In this document: piece after piece, positions 7,098 through 13,737 of the stretch
How the letters are laid out: each line of letters begins with the position of its first letter
How positions within the stretch are numbered: position 1 is the first letter of the stretch
NCBI GenBank assembly: GCA_029940115.1
Contig: JAOZRQ010000017.1
Span: 12,014 to 28,293 of the forward strand
Reading direction: 5' to 3'
DNA: 16,280 nt
Source of the DNA: Desulfobacterales bacterium
GTDB taxonomy: Bacteria > Desulfobacterota > Desulfobacteria > Desulfobacterales > 4be13
Notes under the pieces: generated by a model
The model's database searches: none
What the model was told of the DNA's origin: nothing
What the model saw: the letters and a program-made list of their open reading frames with translations, nothing else
Translations under genes and position numbers: made by a program

Positions 7098-8360
7098 ATG
7101 AAGGTGGCAAAAGGATTGATTCTGCTGATTCTCATCTTCACGCTGGGCATATGCACCGGCGTGAACGCGGCCACTGTCAAAATCGGGTTGAATTATCCGA
7201 AAACAGGGCCCTATTCGATCCAAGGATCCGCCCAATTGGACGCGGCAACCATGGCGGTTGAGGAAATCAACGCAAATGGCGGCATACTGGGAAGAAAGAT
7301 CGAACTGGTGACCAGGAATTCGCAATCAAAGGCGGACGTGGCAAAGAAAAATGTCGCGGAGCTGATTGACAAAGAAGGTTGCGAGATGATCTTCGGCGGT
7401 TCTGCCAGCAGCGTGGCCATTGCCGGAGGGAAGGTTGCCAAATCAAGGAAAAAGCTCTATTTCGGCACTCTGACCTACTCCAACGCCACCACCGGCGAGG
7501 AGGGTCACAAATACATGTTCAGGGAATGCTACAATGCTTGGATGGGTGCCAAAGTCCTGTCAGACTATCTGAGAGCCAATTATTCCGGCAAAAAATATTT
7601 TTATGTGGTTGCGGACTATACCTGGGGATGGACAACTGAGGAATCCATCCGGGCCTTCAGCCTGACGCTGGCAAGGAAGCGGCATAAACGGGTGTCAACC
7701 CCTTTCCCGGGCGCGACCGATGAGGACTTCAAAAAGGCCCTGTCAAAGGCGCAAAATTCAAGGTCTGATATCCTTGTGTTGGTATTGTTTGGAAAGGACA
7801 TGTCAAAGGCGTTGAAGATTGCCACCGAAATGGGCCTGAAAAAAAAGATGGAGATCGTGGTCCCGAATCTGACCCTCGGCATGGCGCAAAGCGCAGGTCC
7901 TCAGATCATGGAAGGCGTGGTCGGCGCCTTGCCGTGGTGCTGGAAGGTCCCATATGAATACGGGTACCAAAAGGGCATAAAGTTTGTGGAGAATTTTTCG
8001 GAAAGATATGATCTCTACCCGTCAACCTCAGCCGCTTCGGCATACACCATTCTGCACCAGTACAAAGACGCGGTGGAACGGATCAAAGCCTTTGACTCAA
8101 GACGGGTCATTGAAACGCTTGAAGGGTATAAATTCACTCTGCTCAAAGATGAGCAGGTATGGCGAAAGTTGGACCATCAATGCACTCAGACGGTTTACGC
8201 GGTCAAATGCAAACCCTATCGGGAAGTCTTGAAAGACAGATTCAGGCAGGACTATTTCGAGATCATGGCCAAGATGCCCGGTGAGGAGGCGGCCATAAAG
8301 CAGGAGCGATGGGTTGAACTAAGAAAGAAGGCGGGCAAGCGGCCAGAATTGGAATGGTAA
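7098..8360 (+). CDS. ABC transporter substrate-binding protein, branched-chain amino acid/urea type
   Basis: A 420-residue periplasmic binding protein of the type I fold (Peripla_BP_6/LivJ-like). An N-terminal signal peptide (MKVAKGLILLILIFTLG...) probably ends after VNA-24; there is no proper lipobox. Motifs typical of the family follow: KIGLNYPKTGPYSIQG, then EEINANGGILGRKIEL. The start is ATG 7098, after a strong AAAGGAGG at 7082-7089; the longer frame upstream only translates a hexamer repeat. Family members deliver amino acids, urea or short amides to an ABC permease, or act as ligand sensors. No permease or ATPase gene lies in this window, so it is an orphan and its ligand is unknown. 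The next gene downstream encodes the same fold fused to TPRs. Confidence 0.9.
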   Translation: MKVAKGLILLILIFTLGICTGVNAATVKIGLNYPKTGPYSIQGSAQLDAATMAVEEINANGGILGRKIELVTRNSQSKADVAKKNVAELIDKEGCEMIFGGSASSVAIAGGKVAKSRKKLYFGTLTYSNATTGEEGHKYMFRECYNAWMGAKVLSDYLRANYSGKKYFYVVADYTWGWTTEESIRAFSLTLARKRHKRVSTPFPGATDEDFKKALSKAQNSRSDILVLVLFGKDMSKALKIATEMGLKKKMEIVVPNLTLGMAQSAGPQIMEGVVGALPWCWKVPYEYGYQKGIKFVENFSERYDLYPSTSAASAYTILHQYKDAVERIKAFDSRRVIETLEGYKFTLLKDEQVWRKLDHQCTQTVYAVKCKPYREVLKDRFRQDYFEIMAKMPGEEAAIKQERWVELRKKAGKRPELEW

Positions 8361-8367
8361 GCTCGTC

Positions 8368-8532
8368 GGATGGGCACATTCTGGGTGATGAAAATGTTGC
8401 CAATGTTCCCAAGAGTTGATCCCCGCATTTTGCAGGTGGCTGATTTTCAAGCCAAAAAAATGAGGGGGAGCAAAGACGGATCACAATCGGCAACCCTTTT
8501 TTGTGACATTTTCATCAGCCCAGGCACATCCC
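8368..8532. repeat. ~165-bp palindromic repeat in the 7098/8655 intergenic gap
   Basis: TGATGAAAATGT (8386-8397) is inverted exactly at 8506-8517. The outer flanks also pair imperfectly (GGATGGGCACATTCTGGG at 8368 with GCCCAGGCACATCCC at 8518-8532). No gene is seen inside. It begins 8 bp after the stop of the upstream gene and might stop or slow transcription. No second copy in this window. Confidence 0.6.
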
Positions 8533-8587
8533 AAGTGCCGGATGGTCAATCCCGTCAAGAGCGTCTTGTTCATGCTCGGTTTGGGCC

Positions 8588-8606
8588 TGTTCCCGACATC
8601 CGTTGT
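8588..8606. repeat. Short hairpin CCCGACA-loop-TGTCGGG
   Basis: A perfect 7-bp stem with loop TCCGT, resembling the hairpin at 6463-6483 in stem, loop and flank (cctgt before it). It lies in the leader region of the lipoprotein gene; it may be a small dispersed repeat or an upstream terminator without a T-tract. Confidence 0.4.
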
Positions 8607-8654
8607 CGGGCCCGAACCGACTGCCCTTAACCTCTAACCTGAATTCTTTTTCTC

Positions 8655-10544
8655 ATGAAACTGGAATCAAAAAAACAATACATCGGATGGATGATCTTGG
8701 CAGCCGTCCTCTTTCTCTGTTCATGCAGACCAGCAGAGATCATAAAGCCTGTTGTCATGCCCGAACCGTCTGTGGAAGGGGATGCCGAGACAGAACTTTT
8801 CTCAAGGGCTGAAAGGGTGTTTCGCCTCAGTTCATATCGGGAAGCGTTGAATCTTTATGATGAATATCTTTTCAGGTTTCCTGAAGGACAATCTGTTCCC
8901 GCGGTGTTGATGAGAAAAGGGGCCATCTACAATGCCTTGGGAAGTCATGAATCCGCGCACAGCGTCTATAAGCAACTGCTTGAGAGATATCCGGACAGCT
9001 TTCTGGTTCCAGAGGCCAAGGTGGATATCCTTGCGGCCCTTTATAATGAAGGCCATTATGAGCAGCTCATCGAGCAGGCGGATGAAGTGGGAACATATGT
9101 GACCTCCAAGGCGCATGTTCTCAAGCTGTACATGCTTTTGGCCGATGCCTATGTGAAGGTGGATTCTCCGGCAAATGCCGTGCATTTTTACACCAAGTCC
9201 CTCGAATATATGAGATATCCGGAAAAGGAGAGGCTTGTCATCAAGCTCAAGGCGGCTGTGGAACAGCTTTCCATGGAAGATACCCAGTTTCTTTTGGAAC
9301 GGGTGACCGATCCGCTGACAAAAGGCTATCTGATGCATCGACTCGGGCGCAAACGAGTGGAGGAAAAGAAAAACGAGGAGGCATCCCGTGTTCTTTCGGA
9401 CTTCGTCAGAGAGATTCCTGACCATGAGAAGGCAGAGGAGGCACATGAGCTGGTCGCGGAATATGAGAGAATGCCTCCTCCTCCTGCTGTTGTGTACGGC
9501 GATTACACCATTGGATGCCTGCTCCCCTTGAGCGGTTCATATGAGATATACGGCAACAAAGTTCTCAACGGCATTCATCTCGCCATGGATCAGTCCGAGT
9601 CTTGGCAGGATGGCGGATCCTCAATCAGACTCAGCATAAAGGACACGGCCTCAAATCCGGATGAGGCGGTCCGGAGGGTGAGAGAATTGGCTCAGGAGAA
9701 TGTTCTGGCCATTATCGGCCCGATCATCAGCGCGGAAGCCGCCGCATATGAGGCACAGAACAACGGGATTCCCATCATCACCTTGTCCCAGAAGGAGCAT
9801 ATTGCGACGATCGGCGAACAGGTGTTCAGGCATTTCATCACCCCTGCCATGCAGGTCCGGAAGCTCGTCTCATACGCGGTGGGAACCTTGAGGCTGAACG
9901 ATTTTGCCATTCTCCACCCGGATGAGAAGTATGGGGAGACCTTTATGAAGCTGTTCTGGGATGAGGTGGTCTCTTACGGGGGGCAGATTGTCAGTGTCGA
10001 ATCCTACCAGCCGAATGAGACCGATTTCGGCGACCCCATCAAGCGGCTCGCGAGGAAAAGTCGCAAAACGGGCTTCCAGGCCATCTTCATTCCTGACGCG
10101 CCGGCCAAAGCCGGGCTGATCATTCCCCAACTCGCTTTTCACGATATAAGCAAAGCATATCTTTTCGGCACCAATCTGTGGCATTCTGACAAGCTGGCCA
10201 CCATGGCCGGGAAATGGGCCCGGGGTGCGATATTCCCTGACATTTTTTTCCCGCAGAGCCATTCTCCGGACGTGAGGGATTTTGTCAGGAACTTTCAGGA
10301 GACCTTCGGCGATCCTCCCGGATTCATAGAGGCGATTGCTTATGATACCGCCATGATCCTGTTTCAAATGATCAGGAAAGGTGATATCCAATACACAGGC
10401 GATCTGAGAGACAAACTGGCCACACTCCGGAATTTCCGGGGCGTCACCGGTCTGACTTCATTTGATGAGAGCGGGGAGGCGTACAAATCACTCTATCTTC
10501 TTCGGGTAAAAGAAGGGGGATTTGAAGAATTGAGAGACCGATGA
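8655..10544 (+). CDS. Lipoprotein with TPR-like repeats and a periplasmic-binding-protein domain (LpoA-like architecture)
   Basis: A 629-residue protein with an N-terminal export signal and a probable lipobox LCSC (C24), so likely an envelope lipoprotein. Residues ~45-270 are helical repeats of TPR type (for example the segment beginning RAERVFRLSSYREALNLYDE). Residues ~283-625 are a type I periplasmic-binding fold beginning YGDYTIGCLLPLSGSYEIYG, like the family that includes LpoA, activator of penicillin-binding proteins, and ABC binding proteins. The TPR-plus-binding-domain order matches LpoA, but the function here is only suggested: it could be a cell-wall synthesis activator or a ligand-binding sensor. 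ATG 8655 has no clear Shine-Dalgarno sequence; the upstream bases are T-rich. A CCCGACA/TGTCGGG hairpin lies 49 bp before it. Confidence 0.85.
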   Translation: MKLESKKQYIGWMILAAVLFLCSCRPAEIIKPVVMPEPSVEGDAETELFSRAERVFRLSSYREALNLYDEYLFRFPEGQSVPAVLMRKGAIYNALGSHESAHSVYKQLLERYPDSFLVPEAKVDILAALYNEGHYEQLIEQADEVGTYVTSKAHVLKLYMLLADAYVKVDSPANAVHFYTKSLEYMRYPEKERLVIKLKAAVEQLSMEDTQFLLERVTDPLTKGYLMHRLGRKRVEEKKNEEASRVLSDFVREIPDHEKAEEAHELVAEYERMPPPPAVVYGDYTIGCLLPLSGSYEIYGNKVLNGIHLAMDQSESWQDGGSSIRLSIKDTASNPDEAVRRVRELAQENVLAIIGPIISAEAAAYEAQNNGIPIITLSQKEHIATIGEQVFRHFITPAMQVRKLVSYAVGTLRLNDFAILHPDEKYGETFMKLFWDEVVSYGGQIVSVESYQPNETDFGDPIKRLARKSRKTGFQAIFIPDAPAKAGLIIPQLAFHDISKAYLFGTNLWHSDKLATMAGKWARGAIFPDIFFPQSHSPDVRDFVRNFQETFGDPPGFIEAIAYDTAMILFQMIRKGDIQYTGDLRDKLATLRNFRGVTGLTSFDESGEAYKSLYLLRVKEGGFEELRDR

Positions 10545-10572
10545 CTGCTCCATAAAGAAACCAAAATGAAAG

Positions 10573-10695
10573 GGGCATCTTTCATTTTGCCTGAAAGGTG
10601 GCTCACACTTTTCAGTTTGCAGTTCCGCCTTCAGGCGGTGCGAGACCGCCTTTAGGCGGAACTGCAAACTGTGAACCCATGAATGAAGGATGCCC
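10573..10695. repeat. Palindromic repeat with GTTCCGCC arms, copy 2
   Basis: CAGTTTGCAGTTCCGCC (10613-10629) pairs perfectly with GGCGGAACTGCAAACTG (10655-10671), with further CCGCC/GGCGG pairing inside. Ends GGGCATC (10573) and GATGCCC (10689-10695) also pair. The right half, including gtgaacccat and the GATGCC end, closely matches the copy at 6673-6775. It starts 28 bp after the lipoprotein gene and could form a strong transcript-end hairpin. No flanking duplication was seen here. Confidence 0.75.
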
Positions 10696-10724
10696 GGTTA
10701 AGCGTGTTTTATGATAATTTTACG

Positions 10725-10849
10725 CTGTGTACAGGACAAAAATTCGGGAATGGGCGGGAAACCCGGCTTTTTCCCAAGCAAGCCGACTCCCCAACCGCAA
10801 GAAAAAGCCGGGTTTCCTTCCTCAAATCATTTTTTTGTCCTGTACACAG
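10725..10849. mobile_element. 125-bp palindromic MITE, intact copy 2 with 9-bp target duplication
   Basis: Ends CTGTGTACAGGACAAAAA (left) and TTTTTTTGTCCTGTACACAG (right) are terminal inverted repeats. The inner arms (GGAAACCCGGCTTTTTC and GAAAAAGCCGGGTTTCC) also pair, making nearly the whole element one long hairpin. It is flanked by a perfect 9-bp direct repeat, AATTTTACG, at 10716-10724 and 10850-10858. This is direct evidence of insertion by a transposase supplied elsewhere. It ends 24 bp before the start codon of the binding-protein gene, just upstream of its ribosome site. Confidence 0.93.
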
Positions 10850-10873
10850 AATTTTACGACAAAGGAGTGCATC

Positions 10874-11626
10874 ATGACAAAGAAGTTTGTGGTTGCCTTA
10901 ATCATATGGTTCATCTGTCTGACTGAGGGGCTGGCCGCGGAACAGAGAGTCACCATCGCCACGCTGAACTGGATGCCGTATTCCGGGCGTTTTTTGCCGA
11001 ACTATGGGATCGCACCGGAGCTCATATCCCATGCATTCGCCCGAAAAGGGTATAAGGCGAACTATAGTTTCATGGCTTGGAGCAAAGCCCTCAAGGAAGT
11101 GAAAAAGGGAAATTATGACGCGCTGGCCAATGCGTATTACACAGAAGAGCGTGCCAAACACTATCTGCCTTCGGGGCCTTACATGGACAGTCCCATTGTA
11201 TTCTTCAAGCGGAAGGACACTCCGATTTCCTGGACGGGTTTGCTGGAGGAACTGAAACCTTACCGAATTGGCGTTGTCAAGGGATATGCCAACTCTCCCG
11301 AGTTTGACAAGGTCGATTTTCTGAACAAGAAAGTCTCCAAGACCGAAATGCTGAACATGAAAAAACTGGTCTTGAAGCAGGCCGACCTGATCGTCATGGA
11401 CCGGTTTGTGGGACACTATCTGATCAGCAAAAAACTGCCTGAACATGAAAAGGATCTGGTGGAACCCATCTTCCCTCCTTTATATGTGAACAGACTGCAT
11501 CTCATGTTCTCAAGGAAAGTCCCGAACGCCCAGCAGAATCTGGAGATGTTCAACAGCGGACTGAAAGAGATCATCGAAGATGGGACAATGAAAAGGGTTT
11601 TGGGGAAGTATGGGTTTGACAAATGA
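10874..11626 (+). CDS. Family-3 solute-binding protein (amino-acid-type, orphan)
   Basis: A 250-residue secreted binding protein of the SBP_bac_3 fold. A signal peptide (MTKKFVVALIIWFICLTEG) probably ends after LAA-22; the mature protein begins EQRVTIATLNWMPYSG. Family features include the early ligand-pocket strand, the segment WSKALKEVKKGNYDALANAY, and a hinge around the strand YRIGVVKGYANS. Such proteins bind polar amino acids or related ligands, either for an ABC importer or as sensors; no transporter partner is present. ATG 10874 is chosen because AAAGGAG (10860-10866) sits 7 bp ahead and the signal peptide starts there. The longer frame from 10727 translates the 125-bp element. The native promoter region is interrupted by that element, so expression may be altered or driven from within it. 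Confidence 0.88.
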   Translation: MTKKFVVALIIWFICLTEGLAAEQRVTIATLNWMPYSGRFLPNYGIAPELISHAFARKGYKANYSFMAWSKALKEVKKGNYDALANAYYTEERAKHYLPSGPYMDSPIVFFKRKDTPISWTGLLEELKPYRIGVVKGYANSPEFDKVDFLNKKVSKTEMLNMKKLVLKQADLIVMDRFVGHYLISKKLPEHEKDLVEPIFPPLYVNRLHLMFSRKVPNAQQNLEMFNSGLKEIIEDGTMKRVLGKYGFDK

Positions 11627-11683
11627 GGCGTGATATGTGCTGCACGAAACATCTCCACGCTCATTTCAGACGGGCGTATTTAT

Positions 11684-11829
11684 AAGTTGGGGGAGTCCCA
11701 AGACAGTCTGGAAGCTCATTTTGGAATGGATCCTCAGCCGTCCCTGCGGGACTGGACAAATTGTGCATGCCCGGCAATGAATTGCCGGGCTGTTCTCACA
11801 AGTCCCTCCGGGACAATTCCCCCCAACTT
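11684..11829. repeat. Palindromic repeat with CCCGGCAAT hairpin, copy 1
   Basis: Outer arms AAGTTGGGGGA (11684-11694) and TTCCCCCCAACTT (11817-11829) pair. Inside lies a perfect hairpin CCCGGCAAT-GA-ATTGCCGGG (11770-11789) and two near-palindromes TCCCTGCGGGA and TCCCTCCGGGA. About 55 bp of the right half matches, in reverse complement, the copy at the right window edge. No coding content. Confidence 0.7.
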
Positions 11830-11872
11830 GCAAATGCGCCCTTTCAGACCTGTCGTTTTGTCAGATTTTCCT

Positions 11873-11899
11873 CCGGAATGACGCACCTTGTCATTCCGG
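11873..11899. repeat. 10-bp-stem hairpin (CCGGAATGAC/GTCATTCCGG)
   Basis: A perfect 10-bp inverted repeat with a 7-base loop in the gene-poor gap 11627-12526. No T-tract follows. The rest of 11900-12010 shows nothing I can name. Confidence 0.45.
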
Positions 11900-12010
11900 G
11901 GAAATGATAAGAATCAGCAGGCTCCTTCAAAAACCACGGCTTTTCACATTCGGGTGAAAACCTTTTCTCCTTCCAAGCACTGATTTGATCATTCATATTT
12001 ATTTTTCCTA

Positions 12011-12220
12011 TTAAGCCGCGACATCTTTGCCAGCCTGATAAGAGAGATCGTCCCATCCGCCGCCGTGGTATGGAGAACTTCAAATGGCGATCAGATCACC
12101 GCGCAGGAATTGCTGAAACAGATTGAAGAGGGTACTGAATTGGGTAAGCAATGCATATCTGATCTGTTGCGAATCGCCAGAGACATGCTCTCTCGCAAAG
12201 CCCGGAGAAGTCGTTTATGA
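12011..12220 (+). pseudogene. Possible C-terminal remnant of an unknown gene (~69 codons)
   Basis: A frame with protein-like content runs to TGA at 12218-12220. From about 12020 it reads DIFASLIREIVPSAAVVWRT and continues with a helical, charged segment (including QELLKQIEEG and SRKARRSRL at the end). There is no ATG in this frame and no Shine-Dalgarno before the only in-frame GTG (12065), while an in-frame stop lies upstream near 11980. It may be the surviving tail of a gene, or a small gene with an unusual start. I do not recognise the family. It lies in a gap otherwise filled by palindromic repeats. Confidence 0.35.
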
Positions 12221-12334
12221 TTTTCTTCATCACCGCTTACGATGACGCGACGAATGCCAATTTGGGTGTTGGCCGTCAGCTAACGAACCGCTGATGCATG
12301 GAGAAAGCCGAGGTCTCATCCTTAATTGATTGGT

Positions 12335-12458
12335 CTGAGTACAGGACAAAAAAATGATTGAGGGAAAGAAACCCGGCTTTTTCTTGCGATTGGAAGGTCG
12401 GCCGTTTGGAAAAAAGCCGGGTTTCTTGCCGTTCCCGATTTTTTTGTCCTGTACACAG
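12335..12458. mobile_element. 124-bp palindromic MITE, copy 3, inverted, with 9-bp target duplication
   Basis: Same element as 10725-10849 but in opposite orientation. Ends are CTGAGTACAGGACAAAAA and TTTTTTTGTCCTGTACACAG, and internal arms GAAACCCGGCTTTTT and AAAAAAGCCGGGTTTC pair. The perfect 9-bp direct repeat TTGATTGGT flanks it at 12326-12334 and 12459-12467. A second independent target duplication of the same length confirms the element boundaries. Confidence 0.93.
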
Positions 12459-12514
12459 TTGATTGGTAAAAATGGCACGGCCAACGAGTTTCTCATTTGT
12501 CAACTCAAAGCATC

Positions 12515-12520
12515 TAGGAG
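12515..12520 (+). promoter_or_regulatory. Ribosome binding site that decides the nitroreductase start
   Basis: TAGGAG abuts the ATG at 12521 with no spacing, but is 6 bp from the in-frame ATG at 12527. The second ATG is therefore preferred. Confidence 0.7.
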
Positions 12521-12526
12521 ATGCGT

Positions 12527-13222
12527 ATGACGACGTCAAGAAAACTTATATTTGCCGGAGGAATCATCCTGCTGACAATCGCATGCTTTCCGACGGCGAG
12601 GATAGAGACCATGATGACCCGAAAGACCATAAAACTTCCCGAACCTCGGCATGAGAGCGAGGTCTCAGTTGAACGGGCCTTGTCCGAAAGAAGGTCCACA
12701 AGGAGCTACAGTGATGAGCCGCTGAGATTGAATGACATCTCACAACTGCTCTGGGCCGCCCAAGGTGTGACCGATCCGAGAGGCCTCAGAACAGCGCCCT
12801 CTGGGGGCGCACTTTACCCGCTTGAGGTCTATGTGGTGGTTGGCAAAGCGACGGACCTCAGCCCCGGTGTCTATAAATACAGGCCCCGTGAGCATGAGCT
12901 GGCCCATACGCTTGACGAGGACATCCGGAGCGAACTCTGTCGAGCCGCGTACAGCCAAAGCCCGGTAAAACACGCGCCGGTTGTCATGGTGTTCTGCGCG
13001 GTTTATGAGCGGATTACCAGAAAATATGGAGAAAGAGGCATGAGATACGTCCATATGGAAGTGGGACACGCGGCCCAGAACGTCTGTTTGCAGGCGGTCA
13101 CATCCGATTTGAGAACCGTTGTCATCGGCGCGTTCGACGACAATGATGTGACACGCGTCATGAAACTCGAAGCGGATGAACGACCCCTATATATCCTGCC
13201 GATCGGGAGGCCGGCACGATGA
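12527..13222 (+). CDS. SagB/ThcOx-type nitroreductase-fold oxidoreductase, membrane-anchored or exported
   Basis: A 231-residue flavin (FMN) oxidoreductase of the nitroreductase superfamily, SagB-type dehydrogenase branch. Typical motifs are ERRSTRSYSDEPL (residues 55-65 region, FMN phosphate contacts), APSGGALYPLEVYVV (90-104), GHAAQNVCLQA (180-190) and the terminal LPIGRP. Residues 5-22 are a hydrophobic segment with C20 (LLTIAC), a weak lipobox, suggesting export or anchoring. SagB enzymes oxidise azolines in peptide maturation, but stand-alone homologues like this are common and mostly uncharacterised. No YcaO cyclodehydratase or precursor peptide lies nearby, so I do not claim a peptide pathway. 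It is followed 0 bp later by a heptamer array and the four-helix-bundle gene. Confidence 0.88.
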   Translation: MTTSRKLIFAGGIILLTIACFPTARIETMMTRKTIKLPEPRHESEVSVERALSERRSTRSYSDEPLRLNDISQLLWAAQGVTDPRGLRTAPSGGALYPLEVYVVVGKATDLSPGVYKYRPREHELAHTLDEDIRSELCRAAYSQSPVKHAPVVMVFCAVYERITRKYGERGMRYVHMEVGHAAQNVCLQAVTSDLRTVVIGAFDDNDVTRVMKLEADERPLYILPIGRPAR

Positions 13223-13253
13223 TAAATCCGAAATCCGAAATCCGAGACAAATC
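13223..13253. repeat. Left heptamer array (ATCCGAA units) flanking the four-helix-bundle gene
   Basis: Units ATCCGAA, ATCCGAA, ATCCGAG and then ACAAATC begin directly after the nitroreductase stop codon. The reverse complement matches the array at 13659-13721 over about 30 bp, so the two arrays form an inverted pair around the gene between them. Confidence 0.8.
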
Positions 13254-13291
13254 TGGATGTCGAAATTTCAAAACACTTTGGGAGAATTGGG

Positions 13292-13651
13292 ATGCAACAT
13301 GCAAAACAATACGATTTGGAAGATCGAACATTTGCATTTGCCAGAGATGTGAGAGGCTTTGTGAAGAGACTGAACATGACGCTGGCAAATGTAGAGGATG
13401 GAAAGCAGGTGATCAGGTCTTCCGGCTCCGTCGGCGCGAACTATATTGAGGCCAACGAATCCTTGAGCAAAAAGGACTTCATTATGAGAATCAAAATCTG
13501 TCGCAAGGAGGCCAAGGAAAGCCGGTATTGGCTGGGATTGACAGATATCGCTGACAACGAGCCAGATCAGGAAAACGAGCGAAAACGTCTGATCCAAGAA
13601 TCCACAGAACTCATGAACATTTTCGGAGCCATACTGAAGAAAAGTCAATGA
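13292..13651 (+). CDS. Four-helix-bundle protein of the 23S rRNA intervening-sequence (S23/IVP) family
   Basis: A 119-residue protein, the normal length for the family, all helical and charged, with characteristic segments: DRTFAFARDVRGFVKRLNMT near the start, then QVIRSSGSVGANYIEANESL and KDFIMRIKICRKEAKESRYW. Relatives occur inside 23S rRNA intervening sequences, as free-standing genes in many copies, and as accessory proteins of diversity-generating retroelements (Avd). Neither rRNA nor reverse transcriptase is present here, so its role is unknown. The ATG at 13292 has GGGAG at 13280-13284. The gene is enclosed by inverted heptamer arrays (13223-13253 and 13659-13721) that exactly fill the space between its neighbours, as though gene and arrays arrived together. 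Confidence 0.9.
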   Translation: MQHAKQYDLEDRTFAFARDVRGFVKRLNMTLANVEDGKQVIRSSGSVGANYIEANESLSKKDFIMRIKICRKEAKESRYWLGLTDIADNEPDQENERKRLIQESTELMNIFGAILKKSQ

Positions 13652-13658
13652 GTCTTGT

Positions 13659-13721
13659 TTCGGATTTCGAGATTCGGATTTGTTTCGGATTTCGAGATTC
13701 GGATTTCGGATTTTGGATTTC
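13659..13721. repeat. Right heptamer array (TTCGGAT units) flanking the four-helix-bundle gene
   Basis: TTCGGAT, TTCGAGA, TTCGGAT, a TTGT interruption, then TTCGGAT, TTCGAGA, TTCGGAT, TTCGGAT, TTTGGAT. It starts 7 bp after the four-helix gene stop and ends 3 bp before the ribosome site of cysS (AAGGAG, 13725-13730). It is inverted relative to the array at 13223-13253. The frame through it is open, giving cysS an apparent N-terminal extension that I reject. Confidence 0.85.
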
Positions 13722-13737
13722 AACAAGGAGAATCTAT

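Noticed and set aside
10727..10873. N-terminal extension of the family-3 binding protein
   Set aside because: It is the translation of the 125-bp MITE; the signal peptide begins at 10874 after AAAGGAG.
12527..13222. Azole-peptide (SagB-type) biosynthesis cluster
   Set aside because: No YcaO/cyclodehydratase, leader peptidase or precursor peptide is nearby; the stand-alone enzyme does not support a cluster.
13292..13651. Diversity-generating retroelement (four-helix protein as Avd)
   Set aside because: No reverse transcriptase, template repeat or variable-repeat target was found in the window.
13268..13726. 152-residue minus-strand open frame across the four-helix cassette
   Set aside because: It is antisense to the recognised four-helix-bundle gene and reads repeat arrays at its start.
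13648..13737. 30-residue N-terminal extension of CysS
   Set aside because: It reads the TTCGGAT array; the true start at 13738 has its own ribosome site and gives the family's normal length and motif positions.
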